Below, piece by piece: positions 25,099 to 32,675 of a stretch of DNA of 32,675 nt (position 1 is the first letter of the stretch; the number at the start of each line of letters is the position of its first letter). The DNA is from Rhodothermales bacterium (GTDB lineage Bacteria > Bacteroidota > Rhodothermia > Rhodothermales > Bin80). The notes under the pieces are model-generated. The model worked only from the letters and a program-made list of their open reading frames with translations, did not search any database and had not been told where the DNA came from. Position numbers and translations under genes: made by a program. Location: positions 17,659 through 50,333 of the forward strand of contig JAAXGT010000213.1 in the NCBI GenBank assembly GCA_012271205.1. Reading direction: 5' to 3'.

Positions 25099-26199
25099 CT
25101 ATGCTCCGTGCACGAATGCCCAGCCGGCGGCAACCTGGTCCGCCGTAACCGCACCCGTCACGTAAGCTTCGCCTGGCCGCTTCAAGAGTATCAATCGCAG
25201 TACTTCTCCGGCAGTTTTCTTGTCATATCGCATGGCATTCATCAGCGTATTTATCGGGAAATCGCTTATTGAATGGCGGATCGGTACTTGCTGTACTAGG
25301 CGATCCAAGCTATGCAGTGGCAAGTCGGGGTGTACCAAGTGTGATACCTTGAGGGCCGCGCGCATGCCCAAGGCCACTGCCTCTCCATGCGTGAAGTGTC
25401 CATAGCCAGCCACGCGCTCGAGAGCGTGGCCGAAGGTGTGCCCGAAATTCAAAATCATGCGGCGTGATGCCTCCCGTTCATCCTCGCTTACAACCCCGAC
25501 CTTGACGGCCGCCGCTTTGTGTACGATTGTTTGCACGACGGCGGCCTCCCGGGCCAGCAGCTGCGTCCAGTTACGCTCGAGATCCACCCGGAGTGTTTCA
25601 CCGGCAATCAGCGCATGTTTGACTATTTCGGCGAGCCCACTGGTCCATTCAAGTTCAGGAAGCGTGGCTAAGCTAGACAGGTCCGCACAAATCAGACGTG
25701 GCTGGTAGAAAGCTCCGATCAGATTCTTGCCAGTGGTATGGTTGATGCCGGTTTTGCCACCTATTGCGCTGTCTACCTGAGCGATCAGCGAGGTAGGTAA
25801 CTGCACAAGTGGGAGTCCGCGCAGCAGCGTGGCTGCAGCATAGCCTGCCAAATCCCCGATTACGCCGCCCCCAAGTGCCAGTATGGGTGTCGTGCGGTCG
25901 ATGCGGGCGCGAAGGGCTGTATCATAAATTCGCTGTAATGGTCCAGGCGATTTGATTTGTTCGCCAGCGGGCAGCGTAATTGCCAATGGCGACCATCCAC
26001 CTAGCTCAAGGGCCTTCGTTAGTGAGGCCAGGTAATGTTCGGCTACATGCTCATCGGTCACTACCACACATCGGCCCCGAGAAAGCCCTTCGGTTTCCAT
26101 TAGCGGGGGGACGTCCGTCAGCGGCGCAAAGTAAATCGGACACGTGCGCCCTTCGGACAATTGTACTCTAAGGTCAGGCGCAGGCATTGGAAGCGGCAT
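25099..26199 (-). CDS. aroB: 3-dehydroquinate synthase
   Basis: The 366-residue enzyme has the NAD-binding block LALGGGVIGDLAGYAAATLL, then LPTSLIAQVDSAIGGKTGIN, the metal ligands in LAEIVKHALI and LNFGHTFGHALE, and HFTHGEAVALGM. It makes 3-dehydroquinate from DAHP, step two of the shikimate pathway, in the cytoplasm with NAD and a divalent metal. Length is usual for AroB. The start at ATG 26199 is the first in frame; a second Met is four residues on. It is divergent from the quinone oxidoreductase gene with about 100 bases between, which must hold promoters for both. Confidence 0.95.
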   Translation of the reverse strand: MPLPMPAPDLRVQLSEGRTCPIYFAPLTDVPPLMETEGLSRGRCVVVTDEHVAEHYLASLTKALELGGWSPLAITLPAGEQIKSPGPLQRIYDTALRARIDRTTPILALGGGVIGDLAGYAAATLLRGLPLVQLPTSLIAQVDSAIGGKTGINHTTGKNLIGAFYQPRLICADLSSLATLPELEWTSGLAEIVKHALIAGETLRVDLERNWTQLLAREAAVVQTIVHKAAAVKVGVVSEDEREASRRMILNFGHTFGHALERVAGYGHFTHGEAVALGMRAALKVSHLVHPDLPLHSLDRLVQQVPIRHSISDFPINTLMNAMRYDKKTAGEVLRLILLKRPGEAYVTGAVTADQVAAGWAFVHGA

Positions 26200-26298
26200 T
26201 TATGCGGCGGTCGTACGAATTGCCTGCATACTTCGTTCAAGACCGGGACTCTGCAGGTCTGCCTGCGTTGGAGGTACTATCAAGCGGCCTTGTATTCT

Positions 26299-27288
26299 AT
26301 GCGTGCAGTTCTGTATGACGAGCCCGCTAGTGCGAGCGGGCTTTACTTGGGCGAGATCCCTCAGCCGGCACCAGGGCCGGATGAATTACTGATTCGCGTG
26401 TGGGCAACGGCGCTTAACCGCGCGGACATTTTGCAACGCCAAGGCAGGTACCCGCCACCACCGGGATCAAGTCCGATTCTGGGACTGGAAGCTTCCGGAA
26501 TGGTCGAGGCCGTGGGCAACGCCTGCAAACGCTGGAAGCCGGGCAACAAGGTCATGGCCTTGCTCACCGGGGGCGGGTATGCAGAATACGTGACCGTACC
26601 TGAAGTTCAGGCCATGCCGGTCCCGGCCCATGTTGAGCTGACAGAGGCCGCCGCCATTCCGGAGGCGTGGGCGACGGCGTATCAGGCACTGTTCCTTTTG
26701 GGTCGGCTGAATACGGAGACGCATTCAGTGCTTGTTCACGCCGGAGCCAGTGGTGTTGGCACCGCTGCGACCATACTGGCGGCGGGAATGGGAGCAAAGG
26801 TGTTTGTTACCACCTCCAAGCCAAAACACGCCCGGTGCCTTGAACTGGGTGCAACTGTGGCGATCGACTACAAGACCGAGGACTTTGCAGACCGGGTATT
26901 GAATGAGACGGCCGGGCGTGGGGTTGATCTGATTGTGGATTGCATTGGTGCGGCCTACTTTGAGCGCAATCTGCGTGCACTGGCACTGGATGGCAGCCTC
27001 GTGCTGCTCTCCATGATGGGTGGCAGCAGGGTTCGGGACGTTCAACTGCGACAACTCTTTGCGAAACGCGCGACCGTGCACGCCTCAACGCTTAGGAACC
27101 GCAGCGTAGCCTACAAGCAGGCCCTGCTGAGGGCTCTTGAGATCCGGTTTGAGGATAGTAATGGTCGGCCGGTGGTACGTCCAATCATTGACTCCGTTTA
27201 TGATTGGGCGCAGGTGACCTTGGCTCACACCCGTATGGAATCAAACCTGAATACGGGGAAAATTATTCTACGCGTACGCAATGAGTAG
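26299..27288 (+). CDS. NAD(P)H quinone oxidoreductase, PIG3-like zinc-free MDR family
   Basis: From ATG 26299 the protein is 329 residues, the normal size: MRAVLYDEPASASGLYLGEI, then ALNRADILQRQGRYPPPPGS, the family hallmark of the PIG3/QOR subgroup. The Rossmann segment is VLVHAGASGVGTAATILA, and RVLNETAGRGVDLIVDCIGA follows. It lacks the Cys/His ligands for catalytic and structural zinc. It reduces quinones with NADPH in the cytoplasm. The open frame reaches back to TTG 26161, but that extension overlaps aroB on the other strand and has no family similarity. The stop TAG at 27286-27288 runs into a palindromic repeat. Confidence 0.92.
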   Translation: MRAVLYDEPASASGLYLGEIPQPAPGPDELLIRVWATALNRADILQRQGRYPPPPGSSPILGLEASGMVEAVGNACKRWKPGNKVMALLTGGGYAEYVTVPEVQAMPVPAHVELTEAAAIPEAWATAYQALFLLGRLNTETHSVLVHAGASGVGTAATILAAGMGAKVFVTTSKPKHARCLELGATVAIDYKTEDFADRVLNETAGRGVDLIVDCIGAAYFERNLRALALDGSLVLLSMMGGSRVRDVQLRQLFAKRATVHASTLRNRSVAYKQALLRALEIRFEDSNGRPVVRPIIDSVYDWAQVTLAHTRMESNLNTGKIILRVRNE

Positions 27289-27324
27289 TCAAGTCCCAAT
27301 TGTACTGTAAATTGGAATTTGACT
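27287..27324. repeat. Dispersed palindromic repeat, copy 2 (complete)
   Basis: AGTCAA (27287-27292) pairs with TTGACT (27319-27324), and CCAATT (27296-27301) with AATTGG (27310-27315), leaving an 8-base loop and a small internal bulge. It starts inside the stop codon of the oxidoreductase gene. It may end transcription, though no U-run follows, and is related to the copy at 15257. Confidence 0.65.
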
Positions 27325-27451
27325 ATTCCTCATATTCCCGGAGGATGGGCAAGGGGTTGAGTTGGTATTGCACAGGTTGGGAAAGCAATTGAAAACCTTG
27401 GTATAAAGCCATGCATTAAACGCGCCCGATCGAACCGAACTTATATAGTCT

Positions 27452-30400
27452 ATGCTGCATCGCTCAATATGGATTCCGGTGTTTGTGCTGCTTCTTGCAC
27501 GCTGCGGAGGAAGCGGTTTACCGGAGCCCGGTTCCGATGACTATCTCGAAGCTGTGAGTGCATTCTATAACGGGGTGGCGGCAATGGAAGTCGGTGAAGA
27601 ATTGCGAGCCGAAGCTAAGCTCACACTCGTAACCGATCTCGCACCTGATGAACCCACAGCTTGGGCCAACCGCGCGCTTTTGGCACTTCGCCGCAACGAG
27701 TTCGCCGAGGCAAGAGAACACCTGGCCACTGCTCTGGAGAAAAATGACTCCAGTAGTCCCGTTTTGCAGTTGGCCGCTGCCGCCGCCTTTGTGGAAGGAC
27801 GAACGGATGCCGGCGTTAAATACTTGCGCCGGGCCGTGGCCAGCGATTCAACAAATGTGAAGGCTGTCTATGCACTCTTCAGTGCACTCGAGGGCGAAGG
27901 CGATGAGGCCATGCGCCTTCTGGCGCAACTTGATGTTCTGGTGCCGGGCAACATGGTCGTGCTGCTTGATCAGGCGCAGCAGGCGGTTAATCAGGGTGGA
28001 ATAACCGATGCGCTGCTGGAAGCGATGAACACGCGCACGATTTGGGGTGAACAAGTTGCTGGGCAACTGGAAGCACTGCGTGCTGCAACAGAATCAAACG
28101 ATCCACGGGGAGTAACCATGCAGCTGGCGTTCCTGCGTAACGTGCTCCTCAGTGAGCCCGTGTATCGTCAGGATTTGGCTACGCTTCGCGTGCCAATCGA
28201 GCAGGTGGGTGACCCCCTTACGCATTTTGAGCGCCTGGCTATGCCGGTGGCTACACCGTCCCCTCCAGACGTTGAGATGGAATTCGTAATGGAGCGGTTC
28301 GTGTCAACCGCAATGCCGCCACAGTCTTGGATCTCGACCATAGCCTTGGGAAACGACGCGCTGCCCGCTATCTTTTTTGCAGACGCAGACTCATTGCGTA
28401 CACTGCGAGAAGAAGCTTGGGCGTCCCCTCAGGCTGCGGGTATTCATGCCGCAGTCGGAATTGATTATGATTTTGACTTTCGGATGGATCTCGTTCTGGC
28501 GGGGGCCCGTGGACTTCGTCTCGTGCGGCAGGATTCTACAGAGCAGTTTGCTGATGTCACAGCGACGCTGGGCTTGGCACCGGCAGTCACAAACGCACGC
28601 TATTCCGGGGTATGGGTTGCGGATGTTGATTTGGAAGGCGACGTGGACCTGGTGCTGGGCGTTCCTGGCGGCGCTGTCCGCACGTTACGCAACAACGGGG
28701 ATGGCTCGTTTACGCCGGCGACATGGTTTCCTGAGGTCCCAGACCTGACAGGATTTGTTTGGGCAGACTTGGATTCGGACGGTGACCCTGACGCCGTGAT
28801 GATAGACGGTAAAGGACAATTGCACATTATGGGTAACGAACGACAAGGTCGATTCATACCCATACCCGTGCCCGCTGAAACGTCTGCCGCATTGGCGATT
28901 ACGGCCACCGACAGCAACAGCGACGGAAAAATGGATCTCCTGGTCCTGCGTCAGGATGGCGAAGTATGGCGGTTTACGCTGGGCCATCCCATGACTTTGG
29001 AGCGTCTGGTCTCTTGGAACGCTCCCGAACCAGAAGCGCAGCTACATGTGGCAGACCTCGACAATAATGGCGGGGTTGATCTTATTGTTGCGACGCCGAC
29101 GCAGGCCCATATCTGGTTGCAGAATGAAGCGTATGCATTTCAGGCGCTGCCGCAGGCAATCCCGATCCACGTCTTTGCACTGAGTGCCATTCGTGATGCA
29201 GGGCAGTTAGACCTTATAGGGCTCGATAGCGAGCAGCAGCCTGCACGCGTAGCTGTATATCCGACCATGAATTATCATTGGAAGCAAATCCGGCCGCGCG
29301 CGGCCCAAGCCGTAGGTGATCAACGCATCAACTCCTTCGGAATTGGCGGTGAGGTTGAGCTTCGTGCCGGACTATTGTATCAAAAACAGCGTATTACGCA
29401 GCCCGTTGTCCATTTTGGACTGGGGAATAACGCACTCGCAGATGTGGCACGGATTACTTGGCCAAACGGGTCGGTACAGGCGGAGTTTGATCTGCTATCA
29501 GATCAAGTAGTGAGTGCACAACAGCGACTTAAGGGTTCCTGTCCGTGGCTGTTTACCTGGAACGGTGACCGTATGGTTTTTGTGACCGACTTCATCTGGC
29601 GATCACCGCTTGGTCTACGTATCAACGCCCAGGAAACTGCCGGTATCATGACCACCGAGGACTGGGTCAAGATACGCGGGGATCAGCTCCAACCAAAAGA
29701 TGGCCGGTATGACGTACGCATCACCGGAGAACTTTGGGAGACACATTTCTTCGACTATGTGGCTCTGATGGTGGTAGATCACCCGGTCGGTACGGAGATT
29801 TATGTGGACGAGCGTTTTGCCTTTCCACCTCCGGAACTAAAGGTACACGTAACTGGCGAAAGCCGGCCTGTAGCTGGGGCATGGGATGATACGGGGCGTG
29901 AGGTCACGGCCGATATCCTCGCTATAGACGAACGCTATCTGGACTTTTTTGGACGAGGGGACTACCAAGGCATCACCCGCGAACACTTTGTGGAATTCGC
30001 ACTCCAAGACGATATGTCTCCTGAATCCTGGCTGCTGGCGCGCGGATGGATTCGGCCGACCGACAGCTCCATTAATGTAGCCATCAGCCACGGGAAGCAT
30101 ATGCCGCCACAAGGGCTGCGACTGGATGCCCTGCAACCGGACGGCACTTGGCAAACAGTGCATGCCAACTTGGGCTTCCCGAGTGGCAAATCGAAAACCA
30201 TTCTGATCGATCTGCAGCCTGCATTCGCCCACGGGACACCGTCCAGATTGCGGTTACATACCAATATGGAAATCTACTGGGATGCGCTTCACACAGCTCC
30301 GAAGTCTTCCGCGCAGCCCCGCATTGAGCGCATCGTACCTGCGACAGCTGATCTGCGCTACCGCGGATATTCCGTGGTCCGGGAGGCCGACCGCTCTTCG

Positions 30401-30820
30401 CCGGAATTGCCCGCGTACGACACACTAAACGGCACCGCACAGATCTGGCGAGATCTGGTGGGCTATTACACGCGTTTTGGCGATGTCAACCCGCTGCTTG
30501 AGTCGGTTGACGACCGGTACGTGATAATGAACGCCGGTGATGAGCTCGCGCTGACATTCGGTGAAGTGGAGGCCGCAGCCGAAGGATGGATACGCGACTA
30601 TGTTCTGATCGGAGACGGATGGGTCAAAGATGGCGACTACAACACGACATTCTCCACAACCCTGCGCCCGCTGCCGGCTCACGACCAGCCGACATACAAT
30701 ATGCCACCGGGCGCACTAGAGGATGATCCAGTCTACCAGCGATATCCATGGGACTGGTACGAGTATCATACGCGTTTTGTCACGCCCGGGCACTTCTCGA
30801 GCGGGATCAGCTTCAGGTAA
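27452..30820 (+). CDS. Large lipoprotein with TPR, FG-GAP/VCBS repeats and ASPIC/UnbV domain
   Basis: The 1122-residue product starts MLHRSIWIPVFVLLLARCGG; Cys18 is probably lipidated although the lipobox (LARC) is imperfect. Residues about 30-260 are TPR-like helices (AWANRALLALRRNEFAEARE, then DAGVKYLRRAVASDSTNVKA). From about 338 to 545 there are five calcium-loop FG-GAP blocks: DYDFDFRMDLVL, DVDLEGDVDLVL, DLDSDGDPDAVM, DSNSDGKMDLLV and DLDNNGGVDLIV, as in VCBS propellers. ASPIC/UnbV follows at 615-680 (INSFGIGGEVELRAG, ARITWPNGSVQ). The last 400 residues, starting about CPWLFTWNGDRMVFVTDF, are a long conserved-looking tail of unknown fold. Proteins of the CRTAC1 family are exported, and probably surface-held here. 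The gene ends in a hairpin shared with tonB. Confidence 0.88.
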   Translation: MLHRSIWIPVFVLLLARCGGSGLPEPGSDDYLEAVSAFYNGVAAMEVGEELRAEAKLTLVTDLAPDEPTAWANRALLALRRNEFAEAREHLATALEKNDSSSPVLQLAAAAAFVEGRTDAGVKYLRRAVASDSTNVKAVYALFSALEGEGDEAMRLLAQLDVLVPGNMVVLLDQAQQAVNQGGITDALLEAMNTRTIWGEQVAGQLEALRAATESNDPRGVTMQLAFLRNVLLSEPVYRQDLATLRVPIEQVGDPLTHFERLAMPVATPSPPDVEMEFVMERFVSTAMPPQSWISTIALGNDALPAIFFADADSLRTLREEAWASPQAAGIHAAVGIDYDFDFRMDLVLAGARGLRLVRQDSTEQFADVTATLGLAPAVTNARYSGVWVADVDLEGDVDLVLGVPGGAVRTLRNNGDGSFTPATWFPEVPDLTGFVWADLDSDGDPDAVMIDGKGQLHIMGNERQGRFIPIPVPAETSAALAITATDSNSDGKMDLLVLRQDGEVWRFTLGHPMTLERLVSWNAPEPEAQLHVADLDNNGGVDLIVATPTQAHIWLQNEAYAFQALPQAIPIHVFALSAIRDAGQLDLIGLDSEQQPARVAVYPTMNYHWKQIRPRAAQAVGDQRINSFGIGGEVELRAGLLYQKQRITQPVVHFGLGNNALADVARITWPNGSVQAEFDLLSDQVVSAQQRLKGSCPWLFTWNGDRMVFVTDFIWRSPLGLRINAQETAGIMTTEDWVKIRGDQLQPKDGRYDVRITGELWETHFFDYVALMVVDHPVGTEIYVDERFAFPPPELKVHVTGESRPVAGAWDDTGREVTADILAIDERYLDFFGRGDYQGITREHFVEFALQDDMSPESWLLARGWIRPTDSSINVAISHGKHMPPQGLRLDALQPDGTWQTVHANLGFPSGKSKTILIDLQPAFAHGTPSRLRLHTNMEIYWDALHTAPKSSAQPRIERIVPATADLRYRGYSVVREADRSSPELPAYDTLNGTAQIWRDLVGYYTRFGDVNPLLESVDDRYVIMNAGDELALTFGEVEAAAEGWIRDYVLIGDGWVKDGDYNTTFSTTLRPLPAHDQPTYNMPPGALEDDPVYQRYPWDWYEYHTRFVTPGHFSSGISFR

Positions 30821-30829
30821 GCCTGAAGC
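30810..30829. terminator. Bidirectional hairpin holding both convergent stop codons
   Basis: GCTTCAGG (30810-30817) pairs with CCTGAAGC (30822-30829) around a TAAG loop. The plus-strand TAA (30818-30820) is in the loop and the minus-strand TGA (30813-30815) is in the stem. It probably ends transcription from both sides, but no long U-run follows. Confidence 0.55.
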
Positions 30830-31595
30830 GTACCGGTATTGCCAGGTAGACACGTACCGCACGCCCCCGCTGCCGCCCTGGGTTGAACTGCAGCTGCATG
30901 ACGGCGTCAACTGCAGCCTCGTCCAGGATTTCGTGTGCACTGCGAACGACGGCTGGCTCGGACGGCATCCCGTCGGGCCCGATAACGACCTGTACAATTA
31001 CGGTGCCGTCAAGGCCGGCTCGCCGCGCAACAATCGGATACTCCAATGCAGCAATCAACGCGGCTTGGCCACCAATGATGGACGGCATTTCCTCCACGAA
31101 TTCGAAGATCTCAAATGGGTCCTCTAGAGATTCGTCCTCTTCGTCTGGCGGTGGAGGTCCCGTCGGAAGGAGTGTCGTTGTCAGGTCAAGGCTCGCATCC
31201 AAATCTAAATCGTCTTCTTCCAGCACTAGGTCATCTGGAACTTCAATCGGCACGGGAGGCCGTGGGGGCGGCGGTGGCTTGACGATCTGGCGCGTCTGGA
31301 TGATCTCCTGTACGGTTACAACCTCTTGCGCGGAAGCCGCCAGTGGCACCGAGTTTCTCGGCCGAAAATCGAGGTTGAACGCGCCTATAATGACTAACAG
31401 CGCCAAACTCAACGCCAACTGCATGGAAAGCGAGTAGCGTTGCCGTGCCGCATGAAAGCGAAGCGCACGGCGATGGAAGCGGTCCTCCAATATTTCAGGT
31501 GAAAGGTGTTCGATATCACCAATAGTCCGGTTCCTGTAACGGAAGGCCCCTGCATGGCTGGTGAGAAAGCGACCCACCAAAAAACTTCGGTTCAT
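30813..31595 (-). CDS. tonB: TonB-type energy transducer
   Basis: From ATG 31595 the protein has about 260 residues: a cytoplasmic N-terminus, one membrane helix (SMQLALSLALLVIIGAFNLD), a periplasmic linker with KPPPPPRPPVP and acid stretches (LVLEEDDLDLDASLDL), and the TonB C-terminal domain (AALEYPIVARRAGLDGTVIV, QVVIGPDGMPSEP, DAVMQLQFNPGRQRGRAVRV). The motif YP..A...G..G.V.V...I..DG is the family hallmark. It passes proton-motive energy to outer-membrane receptors. No exbB/exbD is next to it. The frame is open back to 31688, but the extension is Ser-rich and not TonB-like, so I prefer 31595. It is divergent from the DUF4159 gene. Confidence 0.92.
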   Translation of the reverse strand: MNRSFLVGRFLTSHAGAFRYRNRTIGDIEHLSPEILEDRFHRRALRFHAARQRYSLSMQLALSLALLVIIGAFNLDFRPRNSVPLAASAQEVVTVQEIIQTRQIVKPPPPPRPPVPIEVPDDLVLEEDDLDLDASLDLTTTLLPTGPPPPDEEDESLEDPFEIFEFVEEMPSIIGGQAALIAALEYPIVARRAGLDGTVIVQVVIGPDGMPSEPAVVRSAHEILDEAAVDAVMQLQFNPGRQRGRAVRVYLAIPVRFRLT

Positions 31596-31747
31596 GGTAC
31601 AAATGTTTTTCTTGTTGAGTGATAAACCTGCTCGGGTATGGCTCATGTACGAAGAACTGCTGGACGGGATACATTTCCGTCCATTCATTTTTGCTGCCCA
31701 AACCTTTGCTTATTCTCAAAGTCTAACGAGCGGCCTTAGAGACATCC

Positions 31748-32428
31748 ATGCGGCATTTTCTCGTCTTGTTCCTGTTTATTGCTCTGCCCTGCGCAGCCCA
31801 GGAGCCGTCAGTGACCGTTGCTCGTGTCAAGTACGACGGCGGGGGTGACTGGTACAGCGATGAGGCGTCCCTGCCCGAACTGCTTCAATATGTGCGAGCC
31901 AACACCTTACTGCCTGTCGTGCCCCGTGCGGACGTGGTGGAGTTAAGCAGCGAAAAGCTCTTCACCTATCCGTACTTGTATCTGACAGGCCACGGTAATG
32001 TGGTACTTTCCGACCGCGAAGTGCGTCAGTTGCGCCAATACCTGGAGTATGGCGGTTTTCTGCATATTGATGACAACTACGGACTGGACGGACCCATTCG
32101 CCGCGAAATGGCCCGGGTGTTTCCGGAACAGTCCTTTGTCGAATTGCCGTTTGATCACGCGATCTATCACACGCACTACTCGTTCCCGAACGGATTGCCA
32201 AAAATACACGAGCATGATGGCCAGCCCAGCCAAGGTTTTGGACTCTTTGACAGCAGCGGACGTCTCTGTGTCTTTTACAGCTATGAGAGCGACCTTGGTG
32301 ACGGCTGGGAACCTGAATCGGTGCATGACAATCCACCGGAAGTCCGGGAGCGTGCACTGCAAATGGGAACCAATATTCTAATCTATGCGATGCTGGCCCC
32401 AGGGGCTTCCATGGGTATCAGCGAGTAA
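31748..32428 (+). CDS. DUF4159 domain protein, exported
   Basis: ATG 31748 gives a signal peptide ([20 protein letters not shown]). The mature 209 residues hold the DUF4159 pattern: [20 protein letters not shown], then [59 protein letters not shown], and [19 protein letters not shown]. The domain is class-I glutamine-amidotransferase-like, and is found in Bacteroidota relatives as a stand-alone periplasmic protein; its substrate is unknown. Twenty bases separate it from glyA, so the two may be cotranscribed, although no functional link is obvious. Confidence 0.88.
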   Translation: MRHFLVLFLFIALPCAAQEPSVTVARVKYDGGGDWYSDEASLPELLQYVRANTLLPVVPRADVVELSSEKLFTYPYLYLTGHGNVVLSDREVRQLRQYLEYGGFLHIDDNYGLDGPIRREMARVFPEQSFVELPFDHAIYHTHYSFPNGLPKIHEHDGQPSQGFGLFDSSGRLCVFYSYESDLGDGWEPESVHDNPPEVRERALQMGTNILIYAMLAPGASMGISE

Positions 32429-32448
32429 GTGGGCCTTGTAGTTTTTCC

Positions 32449-32675
32449 ATGCACACCCTCGAGGAACAAGATCCGGAAGTGTTTGCGGCCATCGCACGCG
32501 AAGCGCAAAGGCAAAACGATGGGTTGGAACTGATTGCCTCTGAGAATTTCGTGACGCGCAGCGTCATGCAGGCCATGGGGTCGCCGTTGACAAATAAGTA
32601 TGCCGAGGGGTTGCCGGGGCGTCGCTATTACGGTGGATGCACATTTGTGGACGAGGCCGAAGAACTGGCACGCAC
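32449..32675 (+). CDS. glyA: Serine hydroxymethyltransferase, N-terminal part (cut by window end)
   Basis: ATG 32449 opens a frame that runs off the right edge after 75 codons. [20 protein letters not shown], then [20 protein letters not shown], then [20 protein letters not shown] and DEAEELAR are the highly conserved beginning of GlyA. The enzyme is pyridoxal-phosphate dependent and interconverts serine and glycine with tetrahydrofolate in the cytoplasm. It follows DUF4159 closely on the same strand. Confidence 0.95.
   Translation, partial: MHTLEEQDPEVFAAIAREAQRQNDGLELIASENFVTRSVMQAMGSPLTNKYAEGLPGRRYYGGCTFVDEAEELAR

Noticed and set aside
30883-31437. Ser-rich plus-strand frame opposite tonB
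   Set aside because: Mirror of the acid/proline-rich linker of TonB; no independent support.

Overview
The window looks like a piece of chromosome from a marine, Gram-negative member of the Rhodothermota/Bacteroidota group. The basis is the set of protein families: a DUF5686/carboxypeptidase-regulatory-like outer-membrane protein, a proline-rich TonB with an anti-parallel arrangement to an ASPIC/UnbV + FG-GAP lipoprotein, a DUF4159 protein, a TamB-like AsmA protein, an arylsulfatase and a sialate O-acetylesterase. Taxonomy is inference from families, not from a search. No rRNA, tRNA or CRISPR array was found.

The left 3.4 kb is a mobile-element graveyard: two pieces of group II intron reverse transcriptase with a recognisable domain V/VI, a dead IS110-family transposase on the minus strand, and a dead IS5-family transposase. 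All carry frameshifts and in-frame TAG codons and are visibly G/C-rich. Next come an orphan AAA+ ATPase with a C-terminal region resembling a winged helix (3954-5285) and a minus-strand string of short genes with ATGA/GTGA overlaps (6341 to 5351) that looks like a decayed phage morphogenesis module.

The section 6.9-10.5 kb is ordinary chromosome: the DUF5686 protein, a polyprenol/phytol-kinase-like membrane protein and an RluA pseudouridine synthase whose start codons on opposite strands share one ATGCAT. From 10.5 to about 15.7 kb lies a second accessory stretch: gene-poor DNA with a possible intron-RT remnant, an ABC transporter ATPase/permease pair of different composition, a frameshifted HigA antitoxin remnant and a frameshifted HEAT-repeat secreted protein.

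From 15.7 kb to the end the chromosome is dense and largely intact: an AlkA-like DNA glycosylase, a small secreted protein, a 1540-residue TamB-like protein, an aroB - arylsulfatase - sialate O-acetylesterase run on the minus strand, a divergent quinone oxidoreductase, the 1122-residue TPR/FG-GAP/ASPIC lipoprotein, TonB, DUF4159 and the start of glyA, which runs off the right edge. Envelope biogenesis, TonB-powered uptake and sulfated/acetylated glycan breakdown are the shared themes. Convergent genes repeatedly overlap at their stops, twice within a hairpin.
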